Source: Leuconostoc carnosum (GTDB lineage Bacteria; Bacillota; Bacilli; Lactobacillales; Lactobacillaceae). Taken from it: DNA of 64,000 nt. The stretch lies in contig NZ_JACHGL010000003.1 in assembly GCF_014207505.1 (NCBI RefSeq), positions 62,001 to 126,000 of the forward strand, read 5' to 3'. The notes beneath the pieces are model-generated. The model was given only the letters and a program-made list of their open reading frames with translations, was not told the DNA's origin and made no database searches. The position numbers were made by a program, and so were the translations under genes. Shown one piece after another: positions 45,951-55,835 of the stretch (its first letter is position 1; every line of letters begins with the position of its first letter).

Positions 45951-47171
45951 CTAACGAAATCTTGGTGATTGCGTTTCATGTTTTATATGTGACGCACTAA
46001 TATTTACTGCCACAGGCTCATGATTAAATAACTTCAAGAAGCCAGCACCGATCTCTAAATCACGTACACGTGCTTGATTAAACTTATGATTACTGATCAA
46101 AGCCGTCAGCTCTTCACTATCATTTAACTGGTGTACTAACAAACTCCCAAATTGGCCTCTCAATTGTGCTGGTATATCTAACGGTGATTGTGTTGAAACG
46201 ACAGCATAAATACCATATTTTCTGCCCTCTCTCAGGACTTTAAAAATACCAGAGTCAGTGAGCGACTGATACGCCTCCGGCATGTACCGATGCGCCTCAT
46301 CAAGATAAATTGTAATTGGCAGCCGTTGTTGACTAGTCGTGCGTAAAGTGATTAATTGCTTTAATAAAATTGATAATATGAGCCGACTCGTGGCACTATC
46401 AGCAGGAATGGCACTCACATCAATAACTAGTGTCTTATTTTGGCTATCTTTTTCAGAAAATAATTTGAGCACATAAAACAAATCAGTTTGAGTCGTTAAG
46501 TGAGCTGACAATAACCGAGATTGATGAAGATTAAAAAGACGTTTAAAATCTGGCGCATTAAGCACATTTTTTACATTTAAAATTTCTGACCACAACTGAC
46601 GAATTGCCAATGTATCTAATTCTTGTCCCAACAATTGATAGTCGGCTTGCGCATCACTATACGGCACACTAAATTCTTGAATAATTTGTTCAGTAATCAA
46701 CAATGCATCATAGTCTGTCGCATAACTTCTGAGTTGTCGTCGCTCATTGTCAAACGTCTTAATACTTTTATTGACTTTATTCAGAATGCCGGTTTCTTTA
46801 ACAATATTTTTCTGTATTTTAAGTGATTCGATTGCTTGAGCAAGTTTTTCGATCAACATTGGCGTGTGAATATTAAGTAAGCTAGCCACTTCTGAAACTG
46901 TTAAATTAGCAAAATCTAAATTAGCATTTTCGCCAAGTTTATAGTGTACAGCGTTAGGAATATCACTAAATTCACCTGTTGCATCAAAAACAACATTTGT
47001 TTGTTTGAGAGTTTGCATGGCGCTAATCAGTGACAAAAGCGATGTTGATTTCCCACTACCTGTGGCACCAATAATCATTAAATGATGTGATAACAATATG
47101 TTGGGATCAATTGATAATGCTTCTTGTTTTTGTTGATCTTCAGCAAAACCACGAATAAATTGGCTGGTCAT
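45951..47171 (-). CDS. HerA-type ATPase (DUF87-like)
   Basis: A 406-residue P-loop ATPase of the HerA/FtsK superfamily: Walker A IIGATGSGKSTSLL at about residue 36, and Walker B PITIYLDEAHRYMP followed by KVLREGRKYGIYAVVSTQSP. Such proteins pump DNA, usually together with a nuclease such as NurA; no nuclease is encoded beside this one. I start at the ATG at 47171 with AAGGAG 7 nt upstream. It lies between the rimI-like pair and tsaD, an unusual insert within a tRNA-modification cluster. Confidence 0.85.
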   Translation of the reverse strand: MTSQFIRGFAEDQQKQEALSIDPNILLSHHLMIIGATGSGKSTSLLSLISAMQTLKQTNVVFDATGEFSDIPNAVHYKLGENANLDFANLTVSEVASLLNIHTPMLIEKLAQAIESLKIQKNIVKETGILNKVNKSIKTFDNERRQLRSYATDYDALLITEQIIQEFSVPYSDAQADYQLLGQELDTLAIRQLWSEILNVKNVLNAPDFKRLFNLHQSRLLSAHLTTQTDLFYVLKLFSEKDSQNKTLVIDVSAIPADSATSRLILSILLKQLITLRTTSQQRLPITIYLDEAHRYMPEAYQSLTDSGIFKVLREGRKYGIYAVVSTQSPLDIPAQLRGQFGSLLVHQLNDSEELTALISNHKFNQARVRDLEIGAGFLKLFNHEPVAVNISASHIKHETQSPRFR

Positions 47172-47199
47172 AACATCACTCCTTAAAGGCGTCGTTTCA

Positions 47200-47640
47200 T
47201 CACACATTTTTGGCCATCATAAGCGCATCATGACCATTTCTATAATACTTTTTTCGGTGATGATAAACTTCAAATCCCAACTTCCGATATAACGCAATAG
47301 CTGCTGTATTAGTCGCATCTACCTCTAACAAAAAACGCGTCACATCGGGCATAGTCAACACCTTCTTTAACAATGCTTGTGCAATGCCTTGTTGTTGGTA
47401 GTCTGGATGAACCGCAACACTACCGATTTCAACTTCATCTAAAATTTGCGTTACGCCCACAAAACCACCAACCGTCACAAAATATCGACTACGTGGACTA
47501 TTTAATTCGTGTTCAAAGACACTTTTTGGCCATGGTGACGGGTTAAATGCCACGTCAGCAATGTCAAAAATATGAGCTAAGTCTTTAATTGTTGCTATTC
47601 TGATTGTCAATTGTTCTTGCCATTGAAACCGCATCTTCAT
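47200..47640 (-). CDS. GNAT acetyltransferase (RimI-like), second copy
   Basis: A 146-residue GNAT protein. VEIGSVAVHPDYQQQGIAQALL carries the acetyl-CoA-binding Q/RxxGxG/A motif, and LLEVDATNTAAIALYRKLGF is the typical RimI C-terminal part. RimI acetylates the N-terminus of ribosomal protein S18, and homologues act more widely. Its 5' end overlaps the preceding acetyltransferase gene by about 56 bases. Start is uncertain between ATGs at 47640 and 47634; GGAG is upstream of both. It is clearly diverged from its neighbour. Confidence 0.85.
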   Translation of the reverse strand: MKMRFQWQEQLTIRIATIKDLAHIFDIADVAFNPSPWPKSVFEHELNSPRSRYFVTVGGFVGVTQILDEVEIGSVAVHPDYQQQGIAQALLKKVLTMPDVTRFLLEVDATNTAAIALYRKLGFEVYHHRKKYYRNGHDALMMAKNV

Positions 47641-48142
47641 GGTCTCCAAGATAATACCCTTTTTTAATACCTGTTTGTTCATAGCCTAAACGCTGGTACA
47701 GTGCAATCGCACCACTATTTGATGCTCTGGCTTCTAATGTCATCGTCATCACACCAATTTGTTCAGCAAATAGTCTAATTTCTGTCATAATGGTCGATCC
47801 CAAACCAATATTTTGCCAAATCGGTAGCACCGCGATATTAGTAATATGAATATCCTGTGTGTCACGACGATATGCTCCGCCAGCAAAAGCGACAATCTGT
47901 GCATTGCGTTCTGCTACTAGATAAAGACGGATATGCGGTCGCGATAATTCACTCAAAAAATCTCGTAATAACCAGGGTGCTTGACCATCATAAACTGCCT
48001 CTTCAATTTTAATTAAAGTGTCAATATCTTGACTGGTGGCACGACGTAATGTAAACGAATATCCTTTTGTGTCAATTACCTTTTGTTCAAATTTTGGCAA
48101 CATTAATGGCAATTTTTTATGATGATTAAACTTCAAAAACAT
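47585..48142 (-). CDS. rimI: Ribosomal-protein-alanine N-acetyltransferase (RimI-like)
   Basis: A 185-residue GNAT protein that directly follows tsaB, the usual position of rimI. ITNIAVLPIWQNIGLGSTIM is the acetyl-CoA-binding motif and LEARASNSGAIALYQRLGYE the conserved end. I take the ATG at 48142, which overlaps the tsaB end by 17 bases; an upstream GTG (48163) and a later ATG (48103) are alternatives. A second, overlapping GNAT gene comes after it. Confidence 0.87.
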   Translation of the reverse strand: MFLKFNHHKKLPLMLPKFEQKVIDTKGYSFTLRRATSQDIDTLIKIEEAVYDGQAPWLLRDFLSELSRPHIRLYLVAERNAQIVAFAGGAYRRDTQDIHITNIAVLPIWQNIGLGSTIMTEIRLFAEQIGVMTMTLEARASNSGAIALYQRLGYEQTGIKKGYYLGDHEDAVSMARTIDNQNSNN

Positions 48143-48836
48143 AATTTTCAGGTTTATCCTCACCCGGATGTGCTGTAATCCAATTTAATTCAGCTTGCGT
48201 TTTACGTAAGTATTCTGGGTTAAAGTTTGCCACATCAATCACTGGTTGCGCTTGTTGCCCAAGCTTCACGATACCATATCCATCTGGTAAACTTTCCGCT
48301 GAGCTTACTATTGTTGCTTGCGTGCCAAAAGTTGTTTGTATCGTTTCTAAAAATATATCGGTATCACCGATAAACGTTATCTTTTCACTCCGACTTTGTA
48401 ACCAAGTAAACAAATTAGCAATTGGTTGATGCTCATCTGCCAACACATTTTGTCCATTTAAGTAAACACCGGCAAACACATTATCATTTCGTGCATTAAA
48501 AAGTGGCACTACGAGTTGTGTGCTAGTAACTTGCGCAGCCAAGACAGCTAAACTTGAAACGCCAACAATTTCAGTATTAAGCGTATCAGCCAACACTTTA
48601 GCAACAGTCACGCCAATACGTAACCCTGTAAACGACCCAGGACCTTGTGCCACGACAATACGATCAATATCTTGTAAAGCCCAATTTTCAGTTGCCAATG
48701 TCTCTTTAATTGCGGGCAACAGCTGAATGGAATGGTTGCGTGCCTCATTAGTCGAAAAGACATGTAAAACCTGATTATTTTCCGCCAAACTCACGGTCAG
48801 TGGTTGGTTACTTGTATCAAATGCTAAAATCTTCAT
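48126..48836 (-). CDS. tsaB: t6A synthesis protein TsaB
   Basis: A 236-residue ASKHA-fold protein: ILAFDTSNQPLTVSL at the start and IVVAQGPGSFTGLRIGVTVAK, the family's signature. TsaB forms a complex with TsaD and TsaE for tRNA t6A37 formation. It leads tsaB-rimI-rimI2-HerA-tsaD. The transcription start would lie just after the terminator at 48854-48877. Confidence 0.95.
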   Translation of the reverse strand: MKILAFDTSNQPLTVSLAENNQVLHVFSTNEARNHSIQLLPAIKETLATENWALQDIDRIVVAQGPGSFTGLRIGVTVAKVLADTLNTEIVGVSSLAVLAAQVTSTQLVVPLFNARNDNVFAGVYLNGQNVLADEHQPIANLFTWLQSRSEKITFIGDTDIFLETIQTTFGTQATIVSSAESLPDGYGIVKLGQQAQPVIDVANFNPEYLRKTQAELNWITAHPGEDKPENYVFEV

Positions 48837-48853
48837 AAGTTATATTTTAACAC

Positions 48854-48877
48854 AAAAAAGACCACCTTACGGTGGTT
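48854..48877 (-). terminator. Terminator after the decayed sigma/anti-sigma operon
   Basis: An ACCACC/GGTGGT stem with a 4-nt loop is followed by six T on the minus strand. It lies 14 bases after the last recognisable anti-sigma codon, so it has outlived the genes it served. Confidence 0.82.
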
Positions 48878-48890
48878 GTGCAAGTACTTG

Positions 48891-49574
48891 TTATTTAAGC
48901 GGTTCTTGATAAGGCATAATTGGTGTTATAACACCAACGTTAGTAGCGTAAACTTAAGGCAAATTGTCTAATTTAGCCAAATTTTTTGTTCTTCCTGTCA
49001 CAATAACACCTGCCAATATTATAAGGTGAAAATTGTATTTCCGAACTATGATAGCCTAGTCAATAATAATTAATCATGACATTATTAGGCAACATAGTCC
49101 TTATATCATCGTAAGTATAACGTTTATCAAATGTTATAGCCACTTCACCCAGAGTATTGTTCATACTGATTAATGTTTTAGCTTCATGCGTAGGTGAAAA
49201 ATTAACTGTTCTATTTTTGGTATATGTTGCGCTACTTTTCGTATTAAAAAAAGTGGGCTCTTTCTGTTTGGTTATCTTATTCTGTACAATACTTTGTGTA
49301 TTTGAATTTTTTTAAAAATAACATCTCCTGCTATTAGCTCTTGACTTTTTTCTCCATTGAATCCAAAAGTTATATTTCGCTCTGGATATGCAACTCGATA
49401 TAACCACGGTCTTAGTTTATCAAGTGGTAACACCAGATCTGTTTGAATCCATTTAACAAATATATCCTGCACAATATCTTCTGCATCTTGCTTTTGCATA
49501 TTCTGATTAATCAAAAAACCAATAATCTCATGTGCTATATCAACTAACATTTATTCATAATGATCTATTTTCAT
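48891..49574 (-). pseudogene. Decayed ECF sigma factor fused to an anti-sigma factor remnant
   Basis: The minus strand begins ATG at 49574 (MKIDHYE), hits an in-frame TAA (49553-49551), then continues with sigma-70 region 2 (DAEDIVQDIFVKWIQ, LRPWLYRVA). Immediately after RVA the sequence changes to an unrelated stretch (YPERNITFGFNGEKSQ). It continues, after a shift at a 7-T run (plus strand 49307-49313), into a Sigma_reg_C-like anti-sigma domain (GEVAITFDKRYTYDDIRTML). That is broken by TGA where Trp is expected, shifts frame again (LAGVIVTGRTKNLAKLDNLP), meets TAA, and ends at 48891. An internal deletion that joined sigma and anti-sigma is the simplest explanation. Not functional as a regulator. 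Confidence 0.85.
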
Positions 49575-49635
49575 CCCCCTCTCATTTCATGAAATATAAC
49601 GAATATCTACTGATTTGGTTAAAAAATTTTTACCA

Positions 49636-49666
49636 TAAAAAAATCCACTTTAACTATTAAAGTGGA
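49636..49666 (-). terminator. Terminator after ptsI
   Basis: An 11-bp stem (ATCCACTTTAA/TTAAAGTGGAT) with a 3-nt loop and a T-run on the minus strand, 30 bases beyond the ptsI stop. Confidence 0.9.
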
Positions 49667-49696
49667 TCAAATATATCTTATTAAAATTAATTGGTT

Positions 49697-51412
49697 TTAT
49701 TTAACGGTGGCTTCAACTAATGCAATAACTTCATCATTAGTTTCAGCATCCAAAGCCTTTTCAGCCAACAACTTCATGTCAGCCGTATTCAGCTTCTTCA
49801 TCAATGATCGTGTTTGCAAAATAGATGGTGCACTCATTGAAAATTCATCCAATCCCATACCAACAAGTAGTGGCACGGCGATTGGATCACCAGCCATCTC
49901 ACCACACATGGCAACGAATTTACCTTCGTCGTGTGCTGCCTTAATCACATTATTAATTAAACGTAAAATCGATGGGTTATATGGTTGATACAAATACGCC
50001 ACGCGATCGTTACCACGATCAGCTGCCATTGTATAAGCAATCAAATCATTAGTTCCGATTGAGAAGAAATCAACTTCTTTGGCGAATTTATCTGCCAAAA
50101 CTGCCGCAGCTGGAATTTCAATCATAATACCTAACTTGATATCACCCATCACGACACCAGCTGCTTCAAGCTTAGCACGTTCATCAAGGTATATCTTCTT
50201 GGCATCACGGAATTCAGCCAATGTCGCAATCATTGGGAACATGATCCACAAATCACCGAAAGCTGATGCACGAATCAAGGCACGCAACTGCGTACGGAAA
50301 ATGTCCGTTTGATCTAGTGAAATACGAATCGCACGATAACCCAAGAAAGGGTTTTCTTCTTCAGGTAATTTCCAGTAATCAAGGTGCTTATCGCCACCAA
50401 TGTCCATCGTACGGACAGTTACTGGCTTACCATCCATCTGCTCAACAACAGATTTGTAAGCTTCAAATTGTTCATCTTCTGTTGGGAGGTGATCAGATTC
50501 CATATACAAGAATTCTGTTCGATACAAACCAACACCCTCAGCACCATTATTCAGAACAGCAGCCATATCTTTGGGCGCACCAATGTTAGCACCGACAGTA
50601 AAGTGCTTACCATCTGCACTGACAGACTGTTGGTCTTTTAACAATGCCCACTCAGCACGTTGTGCTAAATAATCTGTTGCCTTCTGCTCATAAATTGCTA
50701 ACGTTTCAGCAGAAGGATCGACGATAACGTCTCCTGTTAAACCGTCAACAATAACCGTCACACCACTTGCCACTTCTTTTGTAGCAACATCAGTACCAAC
50801 AACTGCTGGTATTTCTAATGTTCGTGCCATAATCGAAGCATGAGCCGTACGACCACCCATATCAGTCAAGATTCCCTTAACGAATTGGCGATCAAGTTGT
50901 GCCGTATCAGAAGGCGTCAGATCCTTAGACACCAAAATTACTGGTTCATTGATCAATGCTGGGTTTGGCAATGAAACATTGAGCAAATGTGACATCACAC
51001 GTTTCGTCACATCACGAATATCTGCCGCACGTTCTTGCATATAAGCATTGTCAGTCATTGCTTCAAACATACTAACGTATGTGTCTGTTACTTCTTTAAC
51101 AGCTTGCTCAGCATTGACCTTTTCATCAGCGATTTTTTGTTTAAATGCGCCAGACATTTCAGGATCTGATAAAATCATCAAATGTGCCTCGAAAACTTGC
51201 GCCTCATCAGCACCTAAGTTTTGCTCAGCTTTCGTTTTAATAATTTCAACATCTTTACTAGAAGCTTTCAAAGCATCGTCGACACGTGCTTGTTCAGCCG
51301 TCACATCTTTAATTACTGTCTTTTCAAAAGACAATTCTGGATCAACTAACAAATAGGCTTTTGCAATTGCTACGCCATTACTTGCCGCGATTCCTTTGAA
51401 GTTCTTAGTCAT
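49697..51412 (-). CDS. ptsI: PTS Enzyme I (phosphoenolpyruvate-protein phosphotransferase)
   Basis: A 571-residue protein with the phosphohistidine motif [13 protein letters not shown] and PEP-binding signatures [13 protein letters not shown] and [22 protein letters not shown]. It transfers phosphate from PEP to HPr, the first step for all PTS sugars including the mannose system here. The start lies two bases after the ptsH stop. Confidence 0.98.
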   Translation of the reverse strand: MTKNFKGIAASNGVAIAKAYLLVDPELSFEKTVIKDVTAEQARVDDALKASSKDVEIIKTKAEQNLGADEAQVFEAHLMILSDPEMSGAFKQKIADEKVNAEQAVKEVTDTYVSMFEAMTDNAYMQERAADIRDVTKRVMSHLLNVSLPNPALINEPVILVSKDLTPSDTAQLDRQFVKGILTDMGGRTAHASIMARTLEIPAVVGTDVATKEVASGVTVIVDGLTGDVIVDPSAETLAIYEQKATDYLAQRAEWALLKDQQSVSADGKHFTVGANIGAPKDMAAVLNNGAEGVGLYRTEFLYMESDHLPTEDEQFEAYKSVVEQMDGKPVTVRTMDIGGDKHLDYWKLPEEENPFLGYRAIRISLDQTDIFRTQLRALIRASAFGDLWIMFPMIATLAEFRDAKKIYLDERAKLEAAGVVMGDIKLGIMIEIPAAAVLADKFAKEVDFFSIGTNDLIAYTMAADRGNDRVAYLYQPYNPSILRLINNVIKAAHDEGKFVAMCGEMAGDPIAVPLLVGMGLDEFSMSAPSILQTRSLMKKLNTADMKLLAEKALDAETNDEVIALVEATVK

Positions 51413-51414
51413 TG

Positions 51415-51684
51415 TTATTTTGCGAGTCCTTCTTTTTCCATGGTTTCGACAATAGCCTTAATTGCTGCTTCTTCGTCGTCGCCTTCTGCCTTAATTGTCA
51501 CATCGGCGCCTTGGCCAACACCTAATGACATGACACCCATGATTGACTTCAAGTTAACATCCTTGCCTTGATATGACAAAGTAACATCTGATGTGAACTT
51601 TGAAGCTGCTTGTACCAACAATGTTGCTGGACGTGCATGGATACCTGTTTCTGCTACAATATTAAAGTCTTTTGATTGTGTCAT
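51415..51684 (-). CDS. ptsH: Phosphocarrier protein HPr
   Basis: An 89-residue protein with the phosphorylated His in [13 protein letters not shown] and the regulatory Ser (position about 46) in [12 protein letters not shown]. HPr-His-P feeds PTS permeases; HPr-Ser-P, made by HPr kinase, is the co-repressor of CcpA. GGAGA precedes the ATG. Two cre sites are found upstream. Confidence 0.98.
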   Translation of the reverse strand: MTQSKDFNIVAETGIHARPATLLVQAASKFTSDVTLSYQGKDVNLKSIMGVMSLGVGQGADVTIKAEGDDEEAAIKAIVETMEKEGLAK

Positions 51685-51732
51685 AATTAAATTCTCCTTT
51701 TTAGCTGTTAATCAGCTTCTGTTATTAGTTTA

Positions 51733-51746
51733 TCAAAGCGCTTACA
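51733..51746. promoter_or_regulatory. cre site near the ptsH promoter
   Basis: TCAAAGCGCTTACA (TGTAAGCGCTTTGA on the minus strand) is a good CcpA box 49 bases upstream of the ptsH start. Confidence 0.78.
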
Positions 51747-51977
51747 AAATATCAAGTAAAATATCATGCAAATCCTTGTTATATCAGGCAATAGCCCGTA
51801 AATGCCCATCTGACGGCATTTTAAATGTAAACGTTTTCATCAAAATCAAAAATTGTTTTCTGTAAATTAAAAAACGAAATAAACACTATTCACTCATTTT
51901 CTACTCAAGTTAACCAACAACCTCCTCATCAAATCCTGAGTCTGCAAAAAAGCAATCACTCTACTAACTAGCAACTA
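51747..51977. other. Intergenic region between ptsH and tsaC
   Basis: Apart from the cre site at 51826-51839 I see no gene or RNA element here. It should contain the ptsH-ptsI promoter, but no -35/-10 pair stands out. Confidence 0.4.
51826..51839. promoter_or_regulatory. Second cre site upstream of ptsH
   Basis: TGTAAACGTTTTCA (TGAAAACGTTTACA on the minus strand) is a strong CcpA box. At 142 bases upstream it could act as an activation site if the promoter lies between the two boxes. Confidence 0.78.
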
Positions 51978-52006
51978 AAAAAGAAGTGATTAACTCACTT
52001 CTTTTT
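51978..52006 (-). terminator. Terminator after tsaC
   Basis: Twelve-bp arms (AAAAAGAAGTGA/TCACTTCTTTTT) with a 5-nt loop and T-run on the minus strand. It overlaps the tsaC stop codon. Confidence 0.9.
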
Positions 52007-53012
52007 AAACACTAAATTCTTGATTACCCGCCGATTTCGCCAAGCGGTTATTATAAGCTTTACCTAAACCAATCGGTGACATTTTTTCGACATATATTGT
52101 AGCTACTTGTATTTCATCATCATAAAAACGCAACCCTGAAAACAACTGTTCTGTTGCGCTTTCAAGCGTTTCACCCAACGACCAACTCTGATCTAAAGAT
52201 AATTGCATGGCTGAAAGTGTTGGTTCTTGCGCCATGACAACATCATTTTTTTGTAACTCATTTTTTAGATCTAAAGCGTCTAAACGGTCAAACATGACAA
52301 CATTTTTATCTGGTGCATAATGGCGATATTTCATACCAGGTGCTTTTGGTGTCACATTGCTAGCAACTGATTTGGTGCTTGTGGCATCAACCACTGGCAT
52401 GTTTAACACAGCTTCTAATTGTTGCTGTGTGACAGCCCCAGGACGTAAAATAGTTGGCGTCGTAGCTGACATATCAATCACAGTTGATTCAACACCAATT
52501 TGAGTCGGACCATCATCAACAATACCGGCAATTTTACCTTGCATATCATGCCAAACATGTGCTGCAGTTGTTGGTGATGGCTTACCTGATGTATTCGCAC
52601 TAGGTCCAACTATTGGTACCCCTGCTGCACGAATAACTGCTCGTGCCACGTCATTATCTGGTAAACGGAAAGCCACTGTTTGCAAACCACCAGTCACTAA
52701 CATGGATACTTTACCTGGCTTAATTGGCAAAATAATGGTCAGTGAACCAGGCCAGAAATGCGCCATCAATAGTTGAGCCATGTCGGAAATAGTGACAAAA
52801 GGGTCTAATTGCGCTATATCAGCAACTGTCATAATTAGAGGATTATCTGACGGACGTCCCTTTGCTATGAATACTTTTTTAACAGCCTCGTCATTTGTTG
52901 CATCCGCCCCAAGACCGTATACAGTTTCAGTAGGAAAAGCAACAACTTCACCTGCCTTTAATAAATCACCCGCGCGTTGTGTTTCTTGATTTGTTAATCG
53001 CTCTGTTTTCAT
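52005..53012 (-). CDS. tsaC: L-threonylcarbamoyladenylate synthase
   Basis: A 335-residue YrdC/Sua5 protein. The YrdC domain (about 8-200) has GEVVAFPTETVYGLGADAT and AKGRPSDNPLIM; the C-terminal Sua5 domain (about 225-330) contains SPGKYRHYAP-like APGMKYRHYAPDKN. It makes threonylcarbamoyl-AMP from Thr, bicarbonate and ATP, the first step of t6A. An ATG at 53027 is also open; neither start has a close Shine-Dalgarno. The gene follows prmC. Confidence 0.93.
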   Translation of the reverse strand: MKTERLTNQETQRAGDLLKAGEVVAFPTETVYGLGADATNDEAVKKVFIAKGRPSDNPLIMTVADIAQLDPFVTISDMAQLLMAHFWPGSLTIILPIKPGKVSMLVTGGLQTVAFRLPDNDVARAVIRAAGVPIVGPSANTSGKPSPTTAAHVWHDMQGKIAGIVDDGPTQIGVESTVIDMSATTPTILRPGAVTQQQLEAVLNMPVVDATSTKSVASNVTPKAPGMKYRHYAPDKNVVMFDRLDALDLKNELQKNDVVMAQEPTLSAMQLSLDQSWSLGETLESATEQLFSGLRFYDDEIQVATIYVEKMSPIGLGKAYNNRLAKSAGNQEFSV

Positions 53013-53051
53013 TATCAACTTACGCATCAATAATCTATTAGAAAACCAATG

Positions 53052-54062
53052 CTATACTCCTTTCACTACACGAATCATACGGTCTAATCCTGCAAAATCT
53101 TTTTTAAGCGTGATTTCAGCATCAGGCATGGCTGATTTTAAGATATCGACCACTTGCTGTCCTTGTTTATATCCTATTTCAAAATAAGCTCGACCATGAT
53201 TTGTTAGATGCTTATCCAGACCAAGCGCAATTTTTTCATAAATAGCTAATCCATTGTGATCGGCAAATAAAGCCATATGTGGTTCATACGTGATAACGCT
53301 ACTATCCATCTCATTTTCATCAGTTGTTGCGATATAAGGTGGATTACTAACAATAATATCAAATTCTAAATTAGCAATCGCACTGAATACATCGCTTTCA
53401 ACCATATGCACATTATTTAAGCCAAAGCGCTGAGCATTCATTTCAGCAACTGACAGTGCATTTGATGAAATATCGGCAGCAAAGCCTCTGACACGTGGGT
53501 TTTCTAGCATCAAAGTCTCTATAATAGCCCCAGAACCAGTACCAATATCTAATACTGACACTGGATTACCAACGGTAGACGAAGCATCTTTTAAAATCCA
53601 TTCAACTAATTGTTCTGTCTCCGGTCGCGGTATTAAGACACGATCATCAACCATAAATTCACGACCATAAAAAGGTGCATGTCCTAAAATATATTGTGGT
53701 GGTTGATTATCAATTAATTTTGCAACCCAACTCGGCCAAACTGCAGCTAATCCAGTGGGCATCGTGCGTGTTATATTAGCACGTAAGTAAGCATAATTAA
53801 TATTTAATGCACCACTTAACAAAAAGTCAACATTGTCTTTAGCATCATCTTCTGGCACGCCAACACCAACTAATTCACTAATCGCCCATTTACGACCTTC
53901 AAGTAATGAAATTTTAACATTAGCAGGACTTTTGGGTACCCTAATATCATCCCAGTCGTACCATTTAGGGGCAGTTAATTTATCAAGCGTGATTTTCTTA
54001 ATTGGTTCACCACGACCAACTGATTTAAATTGTTTTGGTGTATCAAAATGTTTTTCAGTCAT
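53052..54062 (-). CDS. prmC: Release-factor glutamine methyltransferase
   Basis: A 336-residue SAM-dependent methyltransferase. VLDIGTGSGAIIETLML binds SAM and IIVSNPPYIATTDENEMD carries the catalytic NPPY. It methylates the glutamine of the GGQ motif in release factors RF1 and RF2. About 50 N-terminal residues (rich in Lys, Trp and Asp) precede the normal family start. It begins two bases after the prfA stop, so the substrate gene and modifying gene are coupled. Confidence 0.95.
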   Translation of the reverse strand: MTEKHFDTPKQFKSVGRGEPIKKITLDKLTAPKWYDWDDIRVPKSPANVKISLLEGRKWAISELVGVGVPEDDAKDNVDFLLSGALNINYAYLRANITRTMPTGLAAVWPSWVAKLIDNQPPQYILGHAPFYGREFMVDDRVLIPRPETEQLVEWILKDASSTVGNPVSVLDIGTGSGAIIETLMLENPRVRGFAADISSNALSVAEMNAQRFGLNNVHMVESDVFSAIANLEFDIIVSNPPYIATTDENEMDSSVITYEPHMALFADHNGLAIYEKIALGLDKHLTNHGRAYFEIGYKQGQQVVDILKSAMPDAEITLKKDFAGLDRMIRVVKGV

Positions 54063-54064
54063 AT

Positions 54065-55138
54065 TTAGGCTTTATTCAGTTCAGATAACTTCGCTGTTTG
54101 GTCAGCAATAACCAATGCATCAACGACTTCACCTAACTCACCATTCATAATACGATCAAGTTTATTCAAAGTTAAGCCTATCCGATGATCAGTTACACGA
54201 TTTTGTGGATAATTATACGTTCTAATACGTTCAGAACGGTCACCCGTACCAACGGCTGACTTACGTTTTTCGGCATATTCAGCTTCATTTTGTTGCGCAT
54301 AATAATCGTAAACACGGCTAGCCAATAATTTGCGTGCCTTATCACGGTTTTTTATTTGCGTACGCTCTTCTTGCATTTTAACCATGATACCTGTAGGTTT
54401 ATGAATTAAACGTACAGCTGTCGACACTTTGTTAACATTTTGTCCGCCGGCGCCACCTGAACGGAAAAATTCTTCATCTAAATCGGACTCATTTAATTCA
54501 AAGTCAATATCTTGAAATTCGGGCATCACACCAACTGTTGCTGTTGAAGTATGCACACGTCCTTGCGTTTCCGTCGACGGTACACGTTGCACACGATGCG
54601 CACCAGACTCAAACTTCAATTTAGAGTACACATTGTCACCAGTAATCATGACAGCAACTTCTTTATAGCCACCTACTTCAGTCGTACTTTCATCGATAAT
54701 GCTCAACACCCAATTTTGTCGTTCAGCGTATCGCCGATACATATCTAATAGGTCAGCGGCGAACAGTGACGATTCATCACCACCGGCTGCGCCGCGAATT
54801 TCCATAATAATGTTTTTATCATCATTGGGGTCTTTTGGTATCATCAAAATTTTTAATTGACTTTCAAGTTGTTCTTTTTCTGGTCTCAACGTATTAAGAT
54901 CTTCTTTGGCCAAAGGTGCCATTTCATCGTCATCTAAAAGGTCTTCAGCATCTGCAATGTCTTGCACCACTTGCTTATAATGTGTATAAACCTCAACAGT
55001 CTCACGCATTTCCCCAGCTTCTTTAGATAACTGCGTATAATGCTGACTATCATTCATTACTTCTGGGTCAGCCAGCTGTTCATTTAGTTCATCATAGCGG
55101 TCGATAACAGTTTGTAAGGATTGAAATATTGGATCCAT
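54065..55138 (-). CDS. prfA: Peptide chain release factor 1
   Basis: A 357-residue class I release factor. The codon-recognition part carries a PxT-like region ([13 protein letters not shown]); [13 protein letters not shown] holds the GGQ loop that triggers peptide release at UAA and UAG. GGAGAG lies before the ATG. Next gene is prmC, which methylates this protein. Confidence 0.98.
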   Translation of the reverse strand: MDPIFQSLQTVIDRYDELNEQLADPEVMNDSQHYTQLSKEAGEMRETVEVYTHYKQVVQDIADAEDLLDDDEMAPLAKEDLNTLRPEKEQLESQLKILMIPKDPNDDKNIIMEIRGAAGGDESSLFAADLLDMYRRYAERQNWVLSIIDESTTEVGGYKEVAVMITGDNVYSKLKFESGAHRVQRVPSTETQGRVHTSTATVGVMPEFQDIDFELNESDLDEEFFRSGGAGGQNVNKVSTAVRLIHKPTGIMVKMQEERTQIKNRDKARKLLASRVYDYYAQQNEAEYAEKRKSAVGTGDRSERIRTYNYPQNRVTDHRIGLTLNKLDRIMNGELGEVVDALVIADQTAKLSELNKA

Positions 55139-55232
55139 TTTTTACTCTCCAGTGTATGTTTTAAACTTAATGCGCTTAAGCTTAAAACATATGATTATTT
55201 TATGTACGAGACTAACAGTCTCTTAGGTATAT

Positions 55233-55835
55233 TTATTTAACAGGAAACATATCAGCTATTTTAGCTAAATCTGGATTGAACCAATGCCGACGACAGGTTG
55301 GAATATAGGCTTCATCGCCACCAATAAACACTTGCGCCCCTTCACGCTGCGGTTTACCATCAACAATGCGTAGCTGTGTGGTTGCCTTTTTACCACAAAA
55401 GGAACAAATTGTTTTCATTTCTTCTAATTTATCAGCTAGCTCAATCAATCGTTTAGAGCCTTCAAACAGATGGTTGAAGGCATCTTGTTTTAAACCAAAA
55501 GTCATAACTGGAATGTGTAAATTGTCAACAACATGAGCCAATTGATCAACCTGTTCAGCAGCAAGAAATTGTGCCTCGTCAATTAAGACAACGGCTAAAT
55601 TATCATCTTTCATGCTTTTGATCAGCTGATATAAATCGGCCTCAGGTTTAACCGCAACCGCCTGCCGTGACAGTCCCATACGACTAGCAACAATCCCCAC
55701 CCCAGCACGCGTATCAACAATTGGCGTCATCAATAATACTTTGCGCCCTTGCGATTCATAATTATGTGCAACTTTTAAAATCTCAATCGATTTTCCTGAA
55801 CTCATTGCGCCGTATTCAAAGAATAATTGTGCCAT
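55233..55835 (-). CDS. tdk: Thymidine kinase
   Basis: A 200-residue type II thymidine kinase with the P-loop YGAMSSGKSIEIL and AVVLIDEAQFL Walker B. The zinc site is retained as CSFC and CRRH. It salvages thymidine to dTMP. Upstream of the ATG no Shine-Dalgarno is visible (GACACACTAAAAAT), suggesting a weak or leaderless start. It precedes prfA, a common arrangement in Firmicutes. Confidence 0.96.
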   Translation of the reverse strand: MAQLFFEYGAMSSGKSIEILKVAHNYESQGRKVLLMTPIVDTRAGVGIVASRMGLSRQAVAVKPEADLYQLIKSMKDDNLAVVLIDEAQFLAAEQVDQLAHVVDNLHIPVMTFGLKQDAFNHLFEGSKRLIELADKLEEMKTICSFCGKKATTQLRIVDGKPQREGAQVFIGGDEAYIPTCRRHWFNPDLAKIADMFPVK

